Source: an uncultured Erysipelotrichaceae bacterium | GTDB taxonomy: Bacteria > Bacillota_I > Bacilli_A > Erysipelotrichales > Erysipelotrichaceae | NCBI GenBank assembly: GCA_944326175.1 | Contig: CALVCY010000050.1 | Location: forward strand, 1 to 9,432 | Length of the DNA stretch: 9,432 bases | Direction: 5' to 3' | Shown here: positions 1 through 8,557 of the stretch, piece by piece | Numbering within the stretch: the stretch's first letter is position 1 | How the letters are laid out: every line of letters starts with the position of its first letter | The notes under the pieces: model-generated | Told to the model about the DNA's origin: nothing | Seen by the model: only the letters and a program-made list of their open reading frames with translations | Database searches by the model: none | Made by a program: the position numbers and the translations under genes

Positions 1-776
1 GTTGTCAGCATGCCAAAGGGGATATCGATGACTATGTGGTTTCAGCGATCCATAATGGTTTGACCACTTTAGGTTTCAGTGATCATACTCCCTGGATCTA
101 TCCGGATGGTTATATTTCACCAATTCGTATGTCAGTGGATCAATTCGATGATTACATCCATACGATTGAGAAAGCAAAAGTGAAATACGATGGTCAAATC
201 AAGATCTACAGTGGACTTGAAGTCGAATATCATCCAGATAAATTACCATGGTTGTGTGATCTAGCTGAAAAACATGGACTGGATTATATGATCCTTGGCA
301 ACCACTCTTATCCCCATGATGAGTATGGTTCACCTCAATGCCATGATTTTTTCGGAACTTCTACAATTGAGGATATCCAATTGTATGTGGATGTCTTGAC
401 CCAAGCTGTGGAAAGTGATCGATTCAGCTGCATCGCGCATCCGGAAGTCTTCATGCGAGGCTATCGTCAAATCGATGATGTAGTGATCACTGCATTCGAA
501 AAGATCATCAAGGTTGCGAAAGCGCATGATGTGATCCTTGAATACAATCTCAACGGTCGCCCGTGGGACAAACTCCATGATATCCACACGTATCCACACC
601 CATTGTTCTGGCAAATGGCCGGTAAGGCCAACTGTAAAGCCATTGTCGGATATGATGCGCATTTCCCCCAAGCGTTTGAACAATGGGAAGATGAGTATCA
701 ATATGGAATGGATCATCTCAAGCAATGGGGTTGTACGCTCGTGGATTCGATCCCACTTGGAAAATATAAAAAATAG
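1..776 (+). CDS. PHP-domain phosphatase, HisK-like histidinol phosphatase (5' partial)
   Basis: The reading frame is open from base 3 and has no start in the window, so the N-terminus (probably a few residues carrying the first metal-binding His) is missing. The visible protein begins CQHAKGDIDDYVVSAI, the usual continuation of an 'H-x-H...C-x-H-A-x-G' PHP N-terminus. Further metal and active-site motifs follow in order: GFSDH, GLEVEYHPD, ILGNHSY, CIAHPE and GYDAHFP. PHP proteins of this type use a cluster of metal ions to hydrolyse phosphate monoesters; HisK members convert histidinol phosphate to histidinol in the cytoplasm. About 258 residues are visible, close to the usual length for the family. 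A GTG at base 36 lies inside the conserved domain and is not the likely start. No other his gene is in view, so the substrate is inferred; the PHP fold is much more certain than the reaction. A terminator hairpin overlaps its stop codon. Confidence 0.85.
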   Translation, partial: CQHAKGDIDDYVVSAIHNGLTTLGFSDHTPWIYPDGYISPIRMSVDQFDDYIHTIEKAKVKYDGQIKIYSGLEVEYHPDKLPWLCDLAEKHGLDYMILGNHSYPHDEYGSPQCHDFFGTSTIEDIQLYVDVLTQAVESDRFSCIAHPEVFMRGYRQIDDVVITAFEKIIKVAKAHDVILEYNLNGRPWDKLHDIHTYPHPLFWQMAGKANCKAIVGYDAHFPQAFEQWEDEYQYGMDHLKQWGCTLVDSIPLGKYKK

Positions 777-805
777 CGATGTCTTGTCTTGAAGACATCG
801 CTTTA
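775..805 (+). terminator. Rho-independent terminator after the PHP gene
   Basis: An 11-bp perfect stem (AGCGATGTCTT at 775-785 with AAGACATCGCT at 792-802) has a 6-base loop and is followed by a short T run. The stem includes the last bases of the stop codon. The T tract is only three long, so termination may be partial. Confidence 0.65.
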
Positions 806-884
806 AAATGGTACGACCATCAAACTTTTTGGGTTGAATCCTTTTTATGGTTTCGGTATGAAAAATCTGCGTGAGAGACGTGAA

Positions 885-891
885 AAGGAGG
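885..891 (+). promoter_or_regulatory. Ribosome binding site that fixes the flavoprotein start
   Basis: AAGGAGG, a near-perfect Shine-Dalgarno sequence, lies 6 bases before a GTG at 898. This supports 898 over the in-frame GTG at 871, and gives a clean lipoprotein signal peptide. Confidence 0.8.
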
Positions 892-897
892 ACAAGT

Positions 898-2736
898 GTG
901 AGAAAACTCAGAAATCTGCTGGTTGCAGCCAGCATGGTGCTTACCATGACTGCCTGCTCCAGCGAATCTGCCGACACCTTTGAAGGCGGAAGATTTGAGG
1001 GAAGTGCCCAGGGTTTTTCCAGTGAGATCAAAGTCGCGTTGACATTGGATGAAACCAAAACCATCACCGACGTAACGGTGGTGGAAAGTGGCGAATCACC
1101 GGATATCGGTGAGATGGCATTACCCTTGTTAGCTGAAGAAGTGGGGGCGACCAACAATGTTAATGTGGATACCATCGCCAACGCCACTGTGACCAGCAAT
1201 GCATTCATTGCAGCAGCCACGGCTGCGTTGGACACTGCTGGATTGACAGCGGAAGATCTGGTAGCCAAAGAAGCTGAAACAGCCGGTGGTGAAACCACCA
1301 TCGAAACCGATGTAGTGGTTTTAGATGCCGGTGAGCCGGCATGAGTGCGGCCATTGCTGCTGCAAAAGAAGGTGCAGATGTGGTGGTCATCGAAAAAGCT
1401 GCCTTTGTCGGTGGTTACACCAGCCGCTCTACCGGTGGTATGAATGCGGCAAAAACCGTCTATCAGGACGAAAATGAATTTACGGAAAACGCCGGTGTGG
1501 AAGCCACATTGGCCAATGCTCGTGAAAATTATCCAGAATTGGATGAATTGACTGATACCGTGGAAGCGCAATATAACGAGTATCTGGCCAATCCCAATGG
1601 ATATTTCGATTCCGTCGAACTGTTTATGCTGGATACCTTAGTGGGTGGTCATGATCTCAATGACCATGATCTAGTGGAAACATTGGTTTCCAATAGTGCG
1701 GATGCCATCGATTGGCTGGCGAATTTGGATACCCCGATCGTATTGTATGATGTATCCAGTTTCGGTGGGTGCCTATATCGTGCCTTTATTGGAACAAAAT
1801 GCTAAAGATTTGGGTGTTGAATTTATTTTCAATACCGCTGCGAATGAATTGATCGTGGAAGAAAAGGGTAAAGTGACATGGGTTCATGCATGCGATGGTT
1901 CAACCAGTTACACTGTGACGGCGGATAGTGTGCTCTTAGACACCGGAGGATTTGGTGGTAATCTGGAAATGGTGAGTGAATATCGTCCGGATTTGGTTGG
2001 ATTCATTTCCACCAATGCTCAAACTGTAACTGGAGATGGCATCGTCATGGCCACGGCTATCGGTGCTAGAACCGTGGATATGGATCAGATCCAGATCCAT
2101 CCGACCGTTCACCAGGAAACCGCTGGTCTGATCACCGAAGGTTTACGTGGGGATGGTGCGATCTTAGTCAACCAGGAAGGGCTCCGCTTCTGTGATGAAG
2201 TCGGTACTCGTGATGCCGTTTCTGCCGCAGAATTGGCACAATCCGGTGGTTATGCCTATTTGATCGTGGATCAGAAAATGGTCGATGCTTCCAATGTTAT
2301 CGCTGGTTATCTCACCAAAGGATATACCATTGGTGGTGGAGATGTCGCGGAATTGGCACAAGCCATTGGATGTGATGAAGCCACATTACAAAATACATTG
2401 GATACCTGGAATGGATATGTCACCGATGCTGCGGATCCGGAATTCAACCGGTCTAGCTTTGCTGAACCTTTGGATACTGCCCCGTATTATGCCATCAAGA
2501 TCGCTCCGGGTATCCACCATACCATGGGTGGTGTCACCATCAATACCGATGCACAAGTATTGGATAGCGACGCCAATGTGATCGAAGGATTGTTTGCTGC
2601 CGGTGAAGTGACCGGTGGTGTGCACGGTGGAAACCGTATGGGCGGTAATGCTGTAGCGGATATCATCGTATTTGGTTCTATCGCCGGTAATGGCGCGGCT
2701 GCCAGCGTCCAAAGGATCACTTGGTTCAACTATTAA
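898..2736 (+). pseudogene. Broken secreted FMN/FAD flavoprotein reductase (fumarate/urocanate reductase-like lipoprotein)
   Basis: The gene reads through three frames. Part 1 (898-1344) has a lipoprotein signal with lipobox MTAC (Cys20) and an FMN-binding domain ending in the motif DTIANAT (residues 91-97). Part 2 (about 1335-1770) is the start of an FAD_binding_2 domain (AAIAAAKEGADVVVIEK, GGYTSRSTGGMNA). Part 3 (about 1765-2736) holds the rest of the catalytic domain: LRGDGAILVN, IHHTMGGV, VHGGNRMGGNA. Intact relatives (flavocytochrome c, urocanate reductase, other extracellular flavin reductases) are surface enzymes that pass electrons to an organic acceptor. Lesions: a base is missing near 1333, where GGT-GA should read GGT-GGA, and the first Gly of the GxGxxG loop is Asp (GAT at 1324). 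Near 1764-1770 the text jumps from SSFGG to VGAYIVP, skipping roughly 13-14 residues of the family's conserved HRP-type loop and shifting the frame. Sequencing error could explain the first lesion but hardly all three. The acceptor cannot be assigned. Confidence 0.85.
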
Positions 2737-2737
2737 G

Positions 2738-2771
2738 ATGGTGTTGTTCCTTCAGGAACAACACCATTTTT
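2738..2771 (+). terminator. Strong rho-independent terminator
   Basis: A perfect 13-bp stem (2738-2750 with 2755-2767) has a TTCA tetraloop and is followed by a T run (2767-2771). It starts one base after the flavoprotein stop codon and isolates that gene from the sigma factor operon. Confidence 0.92.
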
Positions 2772-2825
2772 ATAATGGTCTGATCAAGAAATACAATGAC
2801 TTACCCATTGGATTCCCATCACTTT

Positions 2826-2852
2826 TGAAACTTATTGACCGATTCAATCGTT
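2826..2852 (+). promoter_or_regulatory. Candidate ECF-sigma promoter (autoregulation)
   Basis: TGAAAC (2826-2831), a 17-base gap, then CGTT (2849-2852) matches the -35 TGAAAC and -10 CGTN pattern known for Bacillus ECF sigma factors such as SigW, SigX, SigM and SigV. It lies just upstream of an ECF-type sigma gene, where self-activation is common. The implied start leaves only a very short leader before the AGAGG at 2861. The spacing is one base longer than the usual 16. Confidence 0.45.
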
Positions 2853-2860
2853 TAATATAT

Positions 2861-2865
2861 AGAGG
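2861..2865 (+). promoter_or_regulatory. Ribosome binding site favouring the TTG start at 2872
   Basis: AGAGG is separated by 6 bases from a TTG at 2872, but it abuts the earlier in-frame TTG at 2866 with no spacer. An in-frame TAG at 2860 excludes any start further upstream. The TTG at 2872 is therefore the better start. Confidence 0.55.
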
Positions 2866-2871
2866 TTGAAG

Positions 2872-3351
2872 TTGTTTAAGCATCATCGGCTGATCGAAGC
2901 CATTGAATCGGATCTAAGAACCCATTACCAGCAATATTATCGACTGGCTTTTCGTTATGTCAACAATGAAGCGGATGCGTTGGATATCGTCCAGGAAAGT
3001 GCATACAAAGCCATTGAAAATGCCACTAAGCTGGATGATATCACCATGGTCCATCCATGGATCTATCGCATCGTGATCAATACCTCGATCTCCTTTTTGA
3101 GAAAACAGAAAAAAGTGGAATATCGTGAAACGATGGATGATGTTGCTGATGATGACAAATATCATGATGTCAAATTAGCGCATGCCATCACGCATTTGGA
3201 TACGCAACAACAAACATTATTGCACTTACGCTTTGACCAACAGATGAAATTGGACGAGATCGCAAGTGTGATGGAAATGAATTTGAATACGGTCAAAACC
3301 AAACTGTACCGCACGTTGGAACAGTTGAGAGGATATTTGGAAGATGAATAG
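2872..3351 (+). CDS. ECF-type RNA polymerase sigma factor (SigV-like)
   Basis: A protein of about 159 residues with the two-domain layout of ECF sigma factors. Region 2 is in the first half (YYRLAFRYVNNEADALDIVQ, then HPWIYRIVINTSISFLRK), which binds core polymerase and melts the -10 element. Region 4 is at the C-terminus (LDTQQQTLLHLRF, LDEIASVMEMNLNTVKTKLY), a helix-turn-helix that reads the -35. The start is a TTG: 2872 is chosen for its spacing from AGAGG, with 2866 (adding Lys-Leu after Met) as the alternative. The stop overlaps the next gene by 8 bases, so the sigma factor and its anti-sigma partner are translationally coupled. A matching ECF-type promoter sits directly upstream. The SigV label rests mainly on the RsiV-like partner, and the regulon cannot be seen here. 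Relatives respond to cell-envelope stress. Confidence 0.88.
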   Translation: MFKHHRLIEAIESDLRTHYQQYYRLAFRYVNNEADALDIVQESAYKAIENATKLDDITMVHPWIYRIVINTSISFLRKQKKVEYRETMDDVADDDKYHDVKLAHAITHLDTQQQTLLHLRFDQQMKLDEIASVMEMNLNTVKTKLYRTLEQLRGYLEDE

Positions 3352-4201
3352 AAGAAACGAAGTCAATGAAGATATGGAAACACGATTGAATGCATTCTAT
3401 GGTTCAACCCGAGTCGATGGGGATAAAGCCAGAGCGTGGATCGATAAAGGGATCCATATGGCAAAAAACAAAAATCGACGGTGGTTGAAACATGGTTTGA
3501 CCATGATAACAACCGTTGTCGTATTTGTGGTGTGTGTCAATGTATTCCCTGGTTTTAACCATGTATTGGCCAATGTGCCGATCATCGGCACATTGGCTGA
3601 TGTGGTCACCATCACCACGTATACAGATGAAACAGATCATAGTTCTTTATTGGTCGAAGCTCCATCCATCAATGAAAGAAAGATGGTTCAAGCTAATCAA
3701 GATATCGATGAATATGTCCAGGGCTTGATCGATCAATATCAACTGGATACCGAAGGAAGTGTCGGAAATTATGATCTGATCAGTCATTATTCGGTGGTGA
3801 CGGATAATGGCCAGTATCTATCCATCCGCTTTGATACTAATATCGTTATGGCTGGCGCCACTCAAACCGTACGTACATTTACTATCGATAAAGCCACTGG
3901 AAGTGTGGTGTCTTTATTCGATGTCCTTGACCATGATCAAAATCGGTTGAATCAGATCAGTGAGAATATCAAATCTCAAATGATCCAGAGAATGGCGGAT
4001 GATCCCACCCAACAGTATTGGGTCGATAGCGATGTAAGTGAATGGAATTTTGATGGTCTGGACGGGGATGAGTCGTTCTATTTTGATGAAGACAAGCAAT
4101 TGGTGATCGAATTTGATGAGTTGGACGTAGCCCCAGGATATATGGGTGTGGTTTCCTTTACCATACCATTGGAAGTCAGTGGTGAACTCATCCATGGTTA
4201 A
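3344..4201 (+). CDS. RsiV-like membrane anti-sigma factor
   Basis: A 285-residue protein with a short basic cytoplasmic tail (residues 1-48, ending KNKNRRW), one membrane segment (about 50-68, rich in V/F/T) and a large extracytoplasmic domain. That domain resembles the RsiV/DUF3298 family: an N-terminal DUF4163-like part, then VRTFTIDKATGSVVSLFDV and a C-terminal beta-rich segment. In Bacillus and Enterococcus, RsiV holds SigV at the membrane until lysozyme binds the outer domain and signal peptidase then a site-2 protease cut it. Just outside the membrane segment lies VLA-N (residues 74-77), a plausible signal-peptidase site. The ATG overlaps the sigma gene by 8 bases, as expected for a sigma/anti-sigma pair. 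There is no HHCC zinc-finger motif of the ZAS type. The family call is good; lysozyme as the signal is inferred from the family. No clear terminator follows before the tRNA. Confidence 0.8.
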   Translation: MNRRNEVNEDMETRLNAFYGSTRVDGDKARAWIDKGIHMAKNKNRRWLKHGLTMITTVVVFVVCVNVFPGFNHVLANVPIIGTLADVVTITTYTDETDHSSLLVEAPSINERKMVQANQDIDEYVQGLIDQYQLDTEGSVGNYDLISHYSVVTDNGQYLSIRFDTNIVMAGATQTVRTFTIDKATGSVVSLFDVLDHDQNRLNQISENIKSQMIQRMADDPTQQYWVDSDVSEWNFDGLDGDESFYFDEDKQLVIEFDELDVAPGYMGVVSFTIPLEVSGELIHG

Positions 4202-4245
4202 TTTGCTTTTAATTTTGAACAAACTGGTTTAAACTATGTCTGCTT

Positions 4246-4321
4246 GGGCTCGTAGCTCAGTTGGGAGAGCGTACGGTTCGCATCCGTAAGGTCGCCGGTT
4301 CAATCCCGGTCGGGTCCACCA
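4246..4321 (+). tRNA. tRNA-Ala (anticodon CGC)
   Basis: A full 76-base cloverleaf. The acceptor is GGGCTCG/CGGGTCC, including the G3-U70 pair that marks alanine tRNAs. The D stem is GCTC/GAGC; the anticodon stem TACGG/CCGTA carries loop TTCGCAT (anticodon CGC at 4279-4281, reading GCG). The T arm is GCCGG-TTCAATC-CCGGT. Discriminator A and CCA are encoded. It lies 44 bases after the anti-sigma gene and ahead of two hairpins. Confidence 0.95.
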
Positions 4322-4354
4322 GTTTGATTAAATCGTTTCATTGAGAGAAACGTT

Positions 4355-4388
4355 AAGGCAGCATCTGCACGTGCGGATGCTGCCTTTT
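4355..4388 (+). terminator. Terminator after tRNA-Ala, between convergent transcripts
   Basis: A 14-bp stem with one T-G wobble (4355-4368 with 4373-4386), ACGT loop, and TTTT at the end. A smaller hairpin (CGTTTC 4334-4339 / GAAACG 4347-4352) precedes it. On the - strand the same stem is followed by only two T's, so it would end the queH transcript less efficiently. Confidence 0.85.
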
Positions 4389-4453
4389 AAACTGTTTGAT
4401 CGGTCAGTTGCTTGATATCGTGGGTAGAGAGATGGATATTGGGGTTTTTGAAT

Positions 4454-5119
4454 CTAATCCATGGAAGTGGATTTGGATTGGATTCGCGCGTTGCGTTCCA
4501 ACCAAGAGTAGACACATCCACAATAATCTTGACGGTATAGACCCAATTGTCGTGCAATCGCATTTCCCTTGGTGATACCATCGCACTTTTTGAAATCTGA
4601 ATAGAAATACTGGATGGATGGATAATCTTTAGCGACCAATGCGGCGATCTGATTGATCACCTGACTGTCTTTCATGCGGGAAATGGTCAACACTGTACAG
4701 ACATAATCAAAACCATTGGCATCGGCATAATCAAACGTTTCCCGTAAACGGAGTTCATAGCATAACCAACAACGCTTTCCACATTCTTTTTCTTTAGCAT
4801 ATGGCGCTAATTCTTGGGTATAAGTTTGATTGGCATAGGGTGGTACGACCACCTTGACGCCTGGGAAAAACGGAATAACCTTTTGGACTAATTCGTCCCT
4901 TCGTCGTTGATATTCACTTTCAGGATAGATGTTGCTGTTGGCATAATATACCGTGATATCAAAATAATCGTTCAATTCCTCTAAAGGATGACAAGCACAG
5001 GGACCACAACAGGCATGGAGCAAAAGTTTGGGTTTATGATCCATGCGTTTGATGTTGTCCAATTCCTTTAAACTGCGTTTATAGTAGTTGATGATATTTG
5101 GATCTTTAGCTTCTAACAT
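4454..5119 (-). CDS. queH: Epoxyqueuosine reductase QueH
   Basis: A 221-residue cytoplasmic enzyme that reduces epoxyqueuosine in tRNA to queuosine, the final step of Q synthesis; it is unrelated in sequence to QueG. Visible family hallmarks: [12 protein letters not shown] (adjacent Cys37-Cys38, then Cys41 and Cys43), [13 protein letters not shown], the pair C117-x-x-C120 in [20 protein letters not shown], and YCGC (Cys200, Cys202) near the C-terminus. QueH proteins use conserved cysteines to hold a 4Fe-4S cluster and a second metal. The ATG at 5119 overlaps the end of queA by 7 bases, giving the usual N-terminal helix before the first Cys motif. The longer open frame upstream merely overlaps queA and shows no family similarity, so it was not used. 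It is the last gene of tgt-queA-queH, probably translationally coupled to queA. Confidence is high. Confidence 0.95.
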   Translation of the reverse strand: MLEAKDPNIINYYKRSLKELDNIKRMDHKPKLLLHACCGPCACHPLEELNDYFDITVYYANSNIYPESEYQRRRDELVQKVIPFFPGVKVVVPPYANQTYTQELAPYAKEKECGKRCWLCYELRLRETFDYADANGFDYVCTVLTISRMKDSQVINQIAALVAKDYPSIQYFYSDFKKCDGITKGNAIARQLGLYRQDYCGCVYSWLERNARIQSKSTSMD

Positions 5120-6141
5120 ATAAACATCGCATCTCCAAATGAGAAGAATCGATACTTTTCTTCGACGCAATGTCGATAGACTTCTTTCATAAATGCGGTA
5201 TCTCCCGCAAACGAACAGACAAGCATGAACAATGTGGATTTGGGTAAATGAAAGTTGGTGATCAACCCATCGACCGCTTTCCATTTGTATCCAGGATAAA
5301 TAAAGATGGAAGTGGCATCATCGGTGGCGACGAAATGATCATGCTGGCTCAATTCGGTTTCTAAAACGCGTACACTGGTCGTACCAACCGCAATGATGCG
5401 TCGTCCCTGTGCTTTGGCTTGATTCAATGTATCAGCTGCCTGCTGGCTGACATGATACGTTTCCGCATGCATATGATGCGCTTCCACAGTATCGGTTTTC
5501 ATCGGTCGAAATGTTCCCAAACCAACATCCAAGGTGATATCGACGATCTCGACGCCTTTGTCTTGGATCTTTTGCAAGAGTTCAGGTGTGAAATGTAATC
5601 CAGCAGTCGGCGCCGCCGCACTGCCTTTGACTTTGGCATATACGGTTTGATAGCGCTCTTTGTCTTCAAGTTTGGCATGTATATATGGGGGAAGCGGCAT
5701 ATTACCGATTTTGTCCAACACTTCATAGAATATCCCATCATAGCTAAACTTGAGATGTCGGATGCCTTCCTCTTCCCGCTTGATACAAACGGCGTGCATC
5801 AACCCATCGCCGAAAGTCAGTTCCGTATTGACCTTGACCACTTTAGAGTTTCCGACCAGACATTCCCAGATATCATCTTGCAATGGTTTCAACAATAAGA
5901 CTTCACAATGCGCGCCGGTTTCTGGTTTAAATCCATACAAACGCGCCGGGATCACGCGGGTATTGTTACGTACCAATACATCGCCTTGTTTCAAATGATC
6001 GAGGATATCCGTGAAATGGGCATCGTTGTAGTGCTGGTTGCGCCGATCAACGATGCATAAGCGGGAAGAAGAACGATCTTGCAGAGGTGTTTGTGCGATC
6101 AGGTCTTCGGGTAATTCAAAATCAAAATCTGTAGTCTGCAT
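5113..6141 (-). CDS. queA: tRNA preQ1(34) S-adenosylmethionine ribosyltransferase-isomerase QueA
   Basis: A 342-residue enzyme that transfers and rearranges the ribosyl part of S-adenosylmethionine onto preQ1 at position 34 of tRNA, making epoxyqueuosine. Family text runs along the whole length: [21 protein letters not shown] at the start, [35 protein letters not shown] with the following H-x-M-H-A-E-x-[11 protein letters not shown], and [20 protein letters not shown], ending FFSFGDAM. The length is typical and the gene looks intact. The ATG at 6141 is 6 bases after the tgt stop, with AGAGGG inside the end of tgt as the likely ribosome binding site. The stop overlaps the queH start. It forms the middle of the queuosine operon and acts on the product of Tgt. 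Confidence 0.97.
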   Translation of the reverse strand: MQTTDFDFELPEDLIAQTPLQDRSSSRLCIVDRRNQHYNDAHFTDILDHLKQGDVLVRNNTRVIPARLYGFKPETGAHCEVLLLKPLQDDIWECLVGNSKVVKVNTELTFGDGLMHAVCIKREEEGIRHLKFSYDGIFYEVLDKIGNMPLPPYIHAKLEDKERYQTVYAKVKGSAAAPTAGLHFTPELLQKIQDKGVEIVDITLDVGLGTFRPMKTDTVEAHHMHAETYHVSQQAADTLNQAKAQGRRIIAVGTTSVRVLETELSQHDHFVATDDATSIFIYPGYKWKAVDGLITNFHLPKSTLFMLVCSFAGDTAFMKEVYRHCVEEKYRFFSFGDAMFIC

Positions 6142-6147
6142 CAGTGT

Positions 6148-7355
<1,208 letters not shown>

Positions 7356-7359
7356 TTAA

Positions 7360-7371
7360 TATTTCCGTATA
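7360..7371 (+). repeat. 12-bp repeat TATTTCCGTATA, copy 1 (near tgt)
   Basis: TATTTCCGTATA here is identical to 9241-9252 in the divergent control region of the element. Both copies lie in short non-coding gaps of the same element, so shared recognition by an element protein is possible. Confidence 0.45.
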
Positions 7372-7379
7372 GTAGATTT

Positions 7380-7428
7380 TGGGAATCTTTTGGGCTTTCC
7401 CATAATGGGAATGAATCAGGAGTGGGAA
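7380..7428. repeat. TGGGAA cluster at the 3' end of the integrase (candidate Int arm sites)
   Basis: TGGGAA occurs at 7380-7385, 7406-7411 and 7423-7428, and inverted (TTCCCA) at 7397-7402. The middle inverted pair forms the dyad TTCCCA-TAA-TGGGAA at 7397-7411. Repeated short sites next to an integrase are typical of arm-type binding sites in attachment regions. The last copy overlaps the integrase C-terminal codons. Confidence 0.4.
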
Positions 7429-8552
7429 AGTATCGAATTAACCTTGTTATTTTCAACACTTACCGTATCTTTCAGGAAGTGTGTATATGTCCTTAACGTT
7501 TGCTGGATATTGCTATGACCTAACCGCCGGCTAATATAGGCAATATCCATGTGGTTTTTAAAGAGTACGGAAGCATGACTATGCCGGAACCCATGCAGCG
7601 TGATTTTCGGCAGATTCAAATTAGCGGCATGTCTGTTGAATATGTCTCTTACATTTTGAAGACTAGAAACTGCTTTTGCCTTTCCGAAAATGAAATAATC
7701 ATCTAATTGCGGAACAATGTGGCCTTTTAATTCTTTTAACTGATACAATAAATCTCGATCGTGATCTGTAATGTATATAGTCCGTTTTGATCTAGCAGTC
7801 TTTAGCGGACACCATACTATTTCACGATTCACCATCATTGCCTGTCTATCAATGGTTAATTGATTGCCGTCAAGTTTGGACCATGTGAGCGACAGGCATT
7901 CGTTTATTCTCATCCCTGTATCAAATAGCAAGGTGAATAACACTTTATACTCGAATTGTTTTTTGTCCGATAAATCGAACGTGGATATGAATGTATTGAA
8001 CTGGTTTATATCCCATACCTGGTGATGTAACTCTTCCTTTTTATCGTTGTCTTCCAGTGTTAATTTGAACTTTTCACAAACGTCAAAAGGATTGGTTCTT
8101 AAGTACTTAAGTTTGACTCCGTACTGGAACATGCCTTTAACAAAAGCAACGATAAAGTTTTTTGTCGAATTAGATAACTTGGTTTGGTTTGCTAAGTATC
8201 TCCTGTATGACAGTACAACCGATGGAGTCATTGACTTGATCTTTGTATCAGGTTTAAAGAACGGAAGAACCTGCTTACTATAGTAAGATTCATACACTTT
8301 TTGAGTGTTGATTGACTGGGTGCTTAATTTTTCTTTATACAGTGTGTACATTTGATCGAGTGTAATATCGCTGTCTTCGTTTGAACTTAGCGAATACAAT
8401 GCGTAATCATTAACTACTTTATCTTCGGCTTCTTGGGCTTCCTTTTTGGTCCGGAAGCCGTCTTTTCTTTTTCTGATCTTTGAACCGTTGCTTGCGGTCA
8501 AATAAACGCTGTAATGCCATGTTCCTGTTACGGATGATCTAGACACTGCCAT
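7416..8552 (-). CDS. int: Tyrosine recombinase (phage/ICE integrase)
   Basis: A 378-residue site-specific recombinase that would integrate and, with an excisionase, excise the element. The N-terminal arm-binding domain (residues about 1-50: WHYSVYLTASNG, GFRTKKEAQEAEDKV) is of the AP2-like type found in Gram-positive phage and conjugative transposon integrases. A core-binding SAM-like domain follows (about 60-165). The catalytic domain carries Arg215 (DTGMRINECLSLTW), a likely Lys251, His320 and Arg323 (LHGFRHSHAS), His346 (LGHS) and the nucleophile Tyr356 (TLRTYTHF). All catalytic residues are present and the length is normal, so it looks active. The ATG at 8552 is 5 bases after the repressor stop, with GGAAGG inside the repressor end as ribosome binding site, so both are probably co-transcribed. 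No terminator is evident between it and tgt. Confidence 0.95.
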   Translation of the reverse strand: MAVSRSSVTGTWHYSVYLTASNGSKIRKRKDGFRTKKEAQEAEDKVVNDYALYSLSSNEDSDITLDQMYTLYKEKLSTQSINTQKVYESYYSKQVLPFFKPDTKIKSMTPSVVLSYRRYLANQTKLSNSTKNFIVAFVKGMFQYGVKLKYLRTNPFDVCEKFKLTLEDNDKKEELHHQVWDINQFNTFISTFDLSDKKQFEYKVLFTLLFDTGMRINECLSLTWSKLDGNQLTIDRQAMMVNREIVWCPLKTARSKRTIYITDHDRDLLYQLKELKGHIVPQLDDYFIFGKAKAVSSLQNVRDIFNRHAANLNLPKITLHGFRHSHASVLFKNHMDIAYISRRLGHSNIQQTLRTYTHFLKDTVSVENNKVNSILSHS

Positions 8553-8557
8553 AAATG

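Noticed and set aside
834..862. Possible promoter TTGAAT-N17-TATGAA before the flavoprotein gene
   Set aside because: Each hexamer matches the consensus at only four of six positions, which is common by chance; not strong enough to list.
1330..1344. Programmed frameshift in the flavoprotein gene
   Set aside because: No slippery heptamer or downstream structure was seen, the dinucleotide-binding Gly is also changed, and a second, deletion-type break follows.
330..1571. Long open frame of 413 codons on the - strand
   Set aside because: It runs opposite to the PHP gene and the flavoprotein pseudogene, both with clear family motifs; its translation shows no recognisable domain, so it is a shadow.
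2835..2863. Sigma-A promoter TTGACC with TATAGA before the sigma gene
   Set aside because: The -10 would overlap the ribosome binding site, putting the transcript start at or beyond the start codon; the ECF-type pattern fits better.
4246..4321. tRNA-Ala as the integration site of the element
   Set aside because: The integrase is more than 3 kb away with intact host genes between, and I saw no copy of the tRNA 3' end near the integrase.
5120..5284. N-terminal extension of QueH, open in frame
   Set aside because: It overlaps the C-terminal coding part of queA and shows no similarity to QueH N-termini; the ATG at 5119 fits the family and the coupling with queA.
7397..7411. TTCCCA-TAA-TGGGAA as terminator of the integrase
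   Set aside because: The stem is only 6 bp with a 3-base loop and no T run follows on the - strand; better read as a protein-binding dyad.
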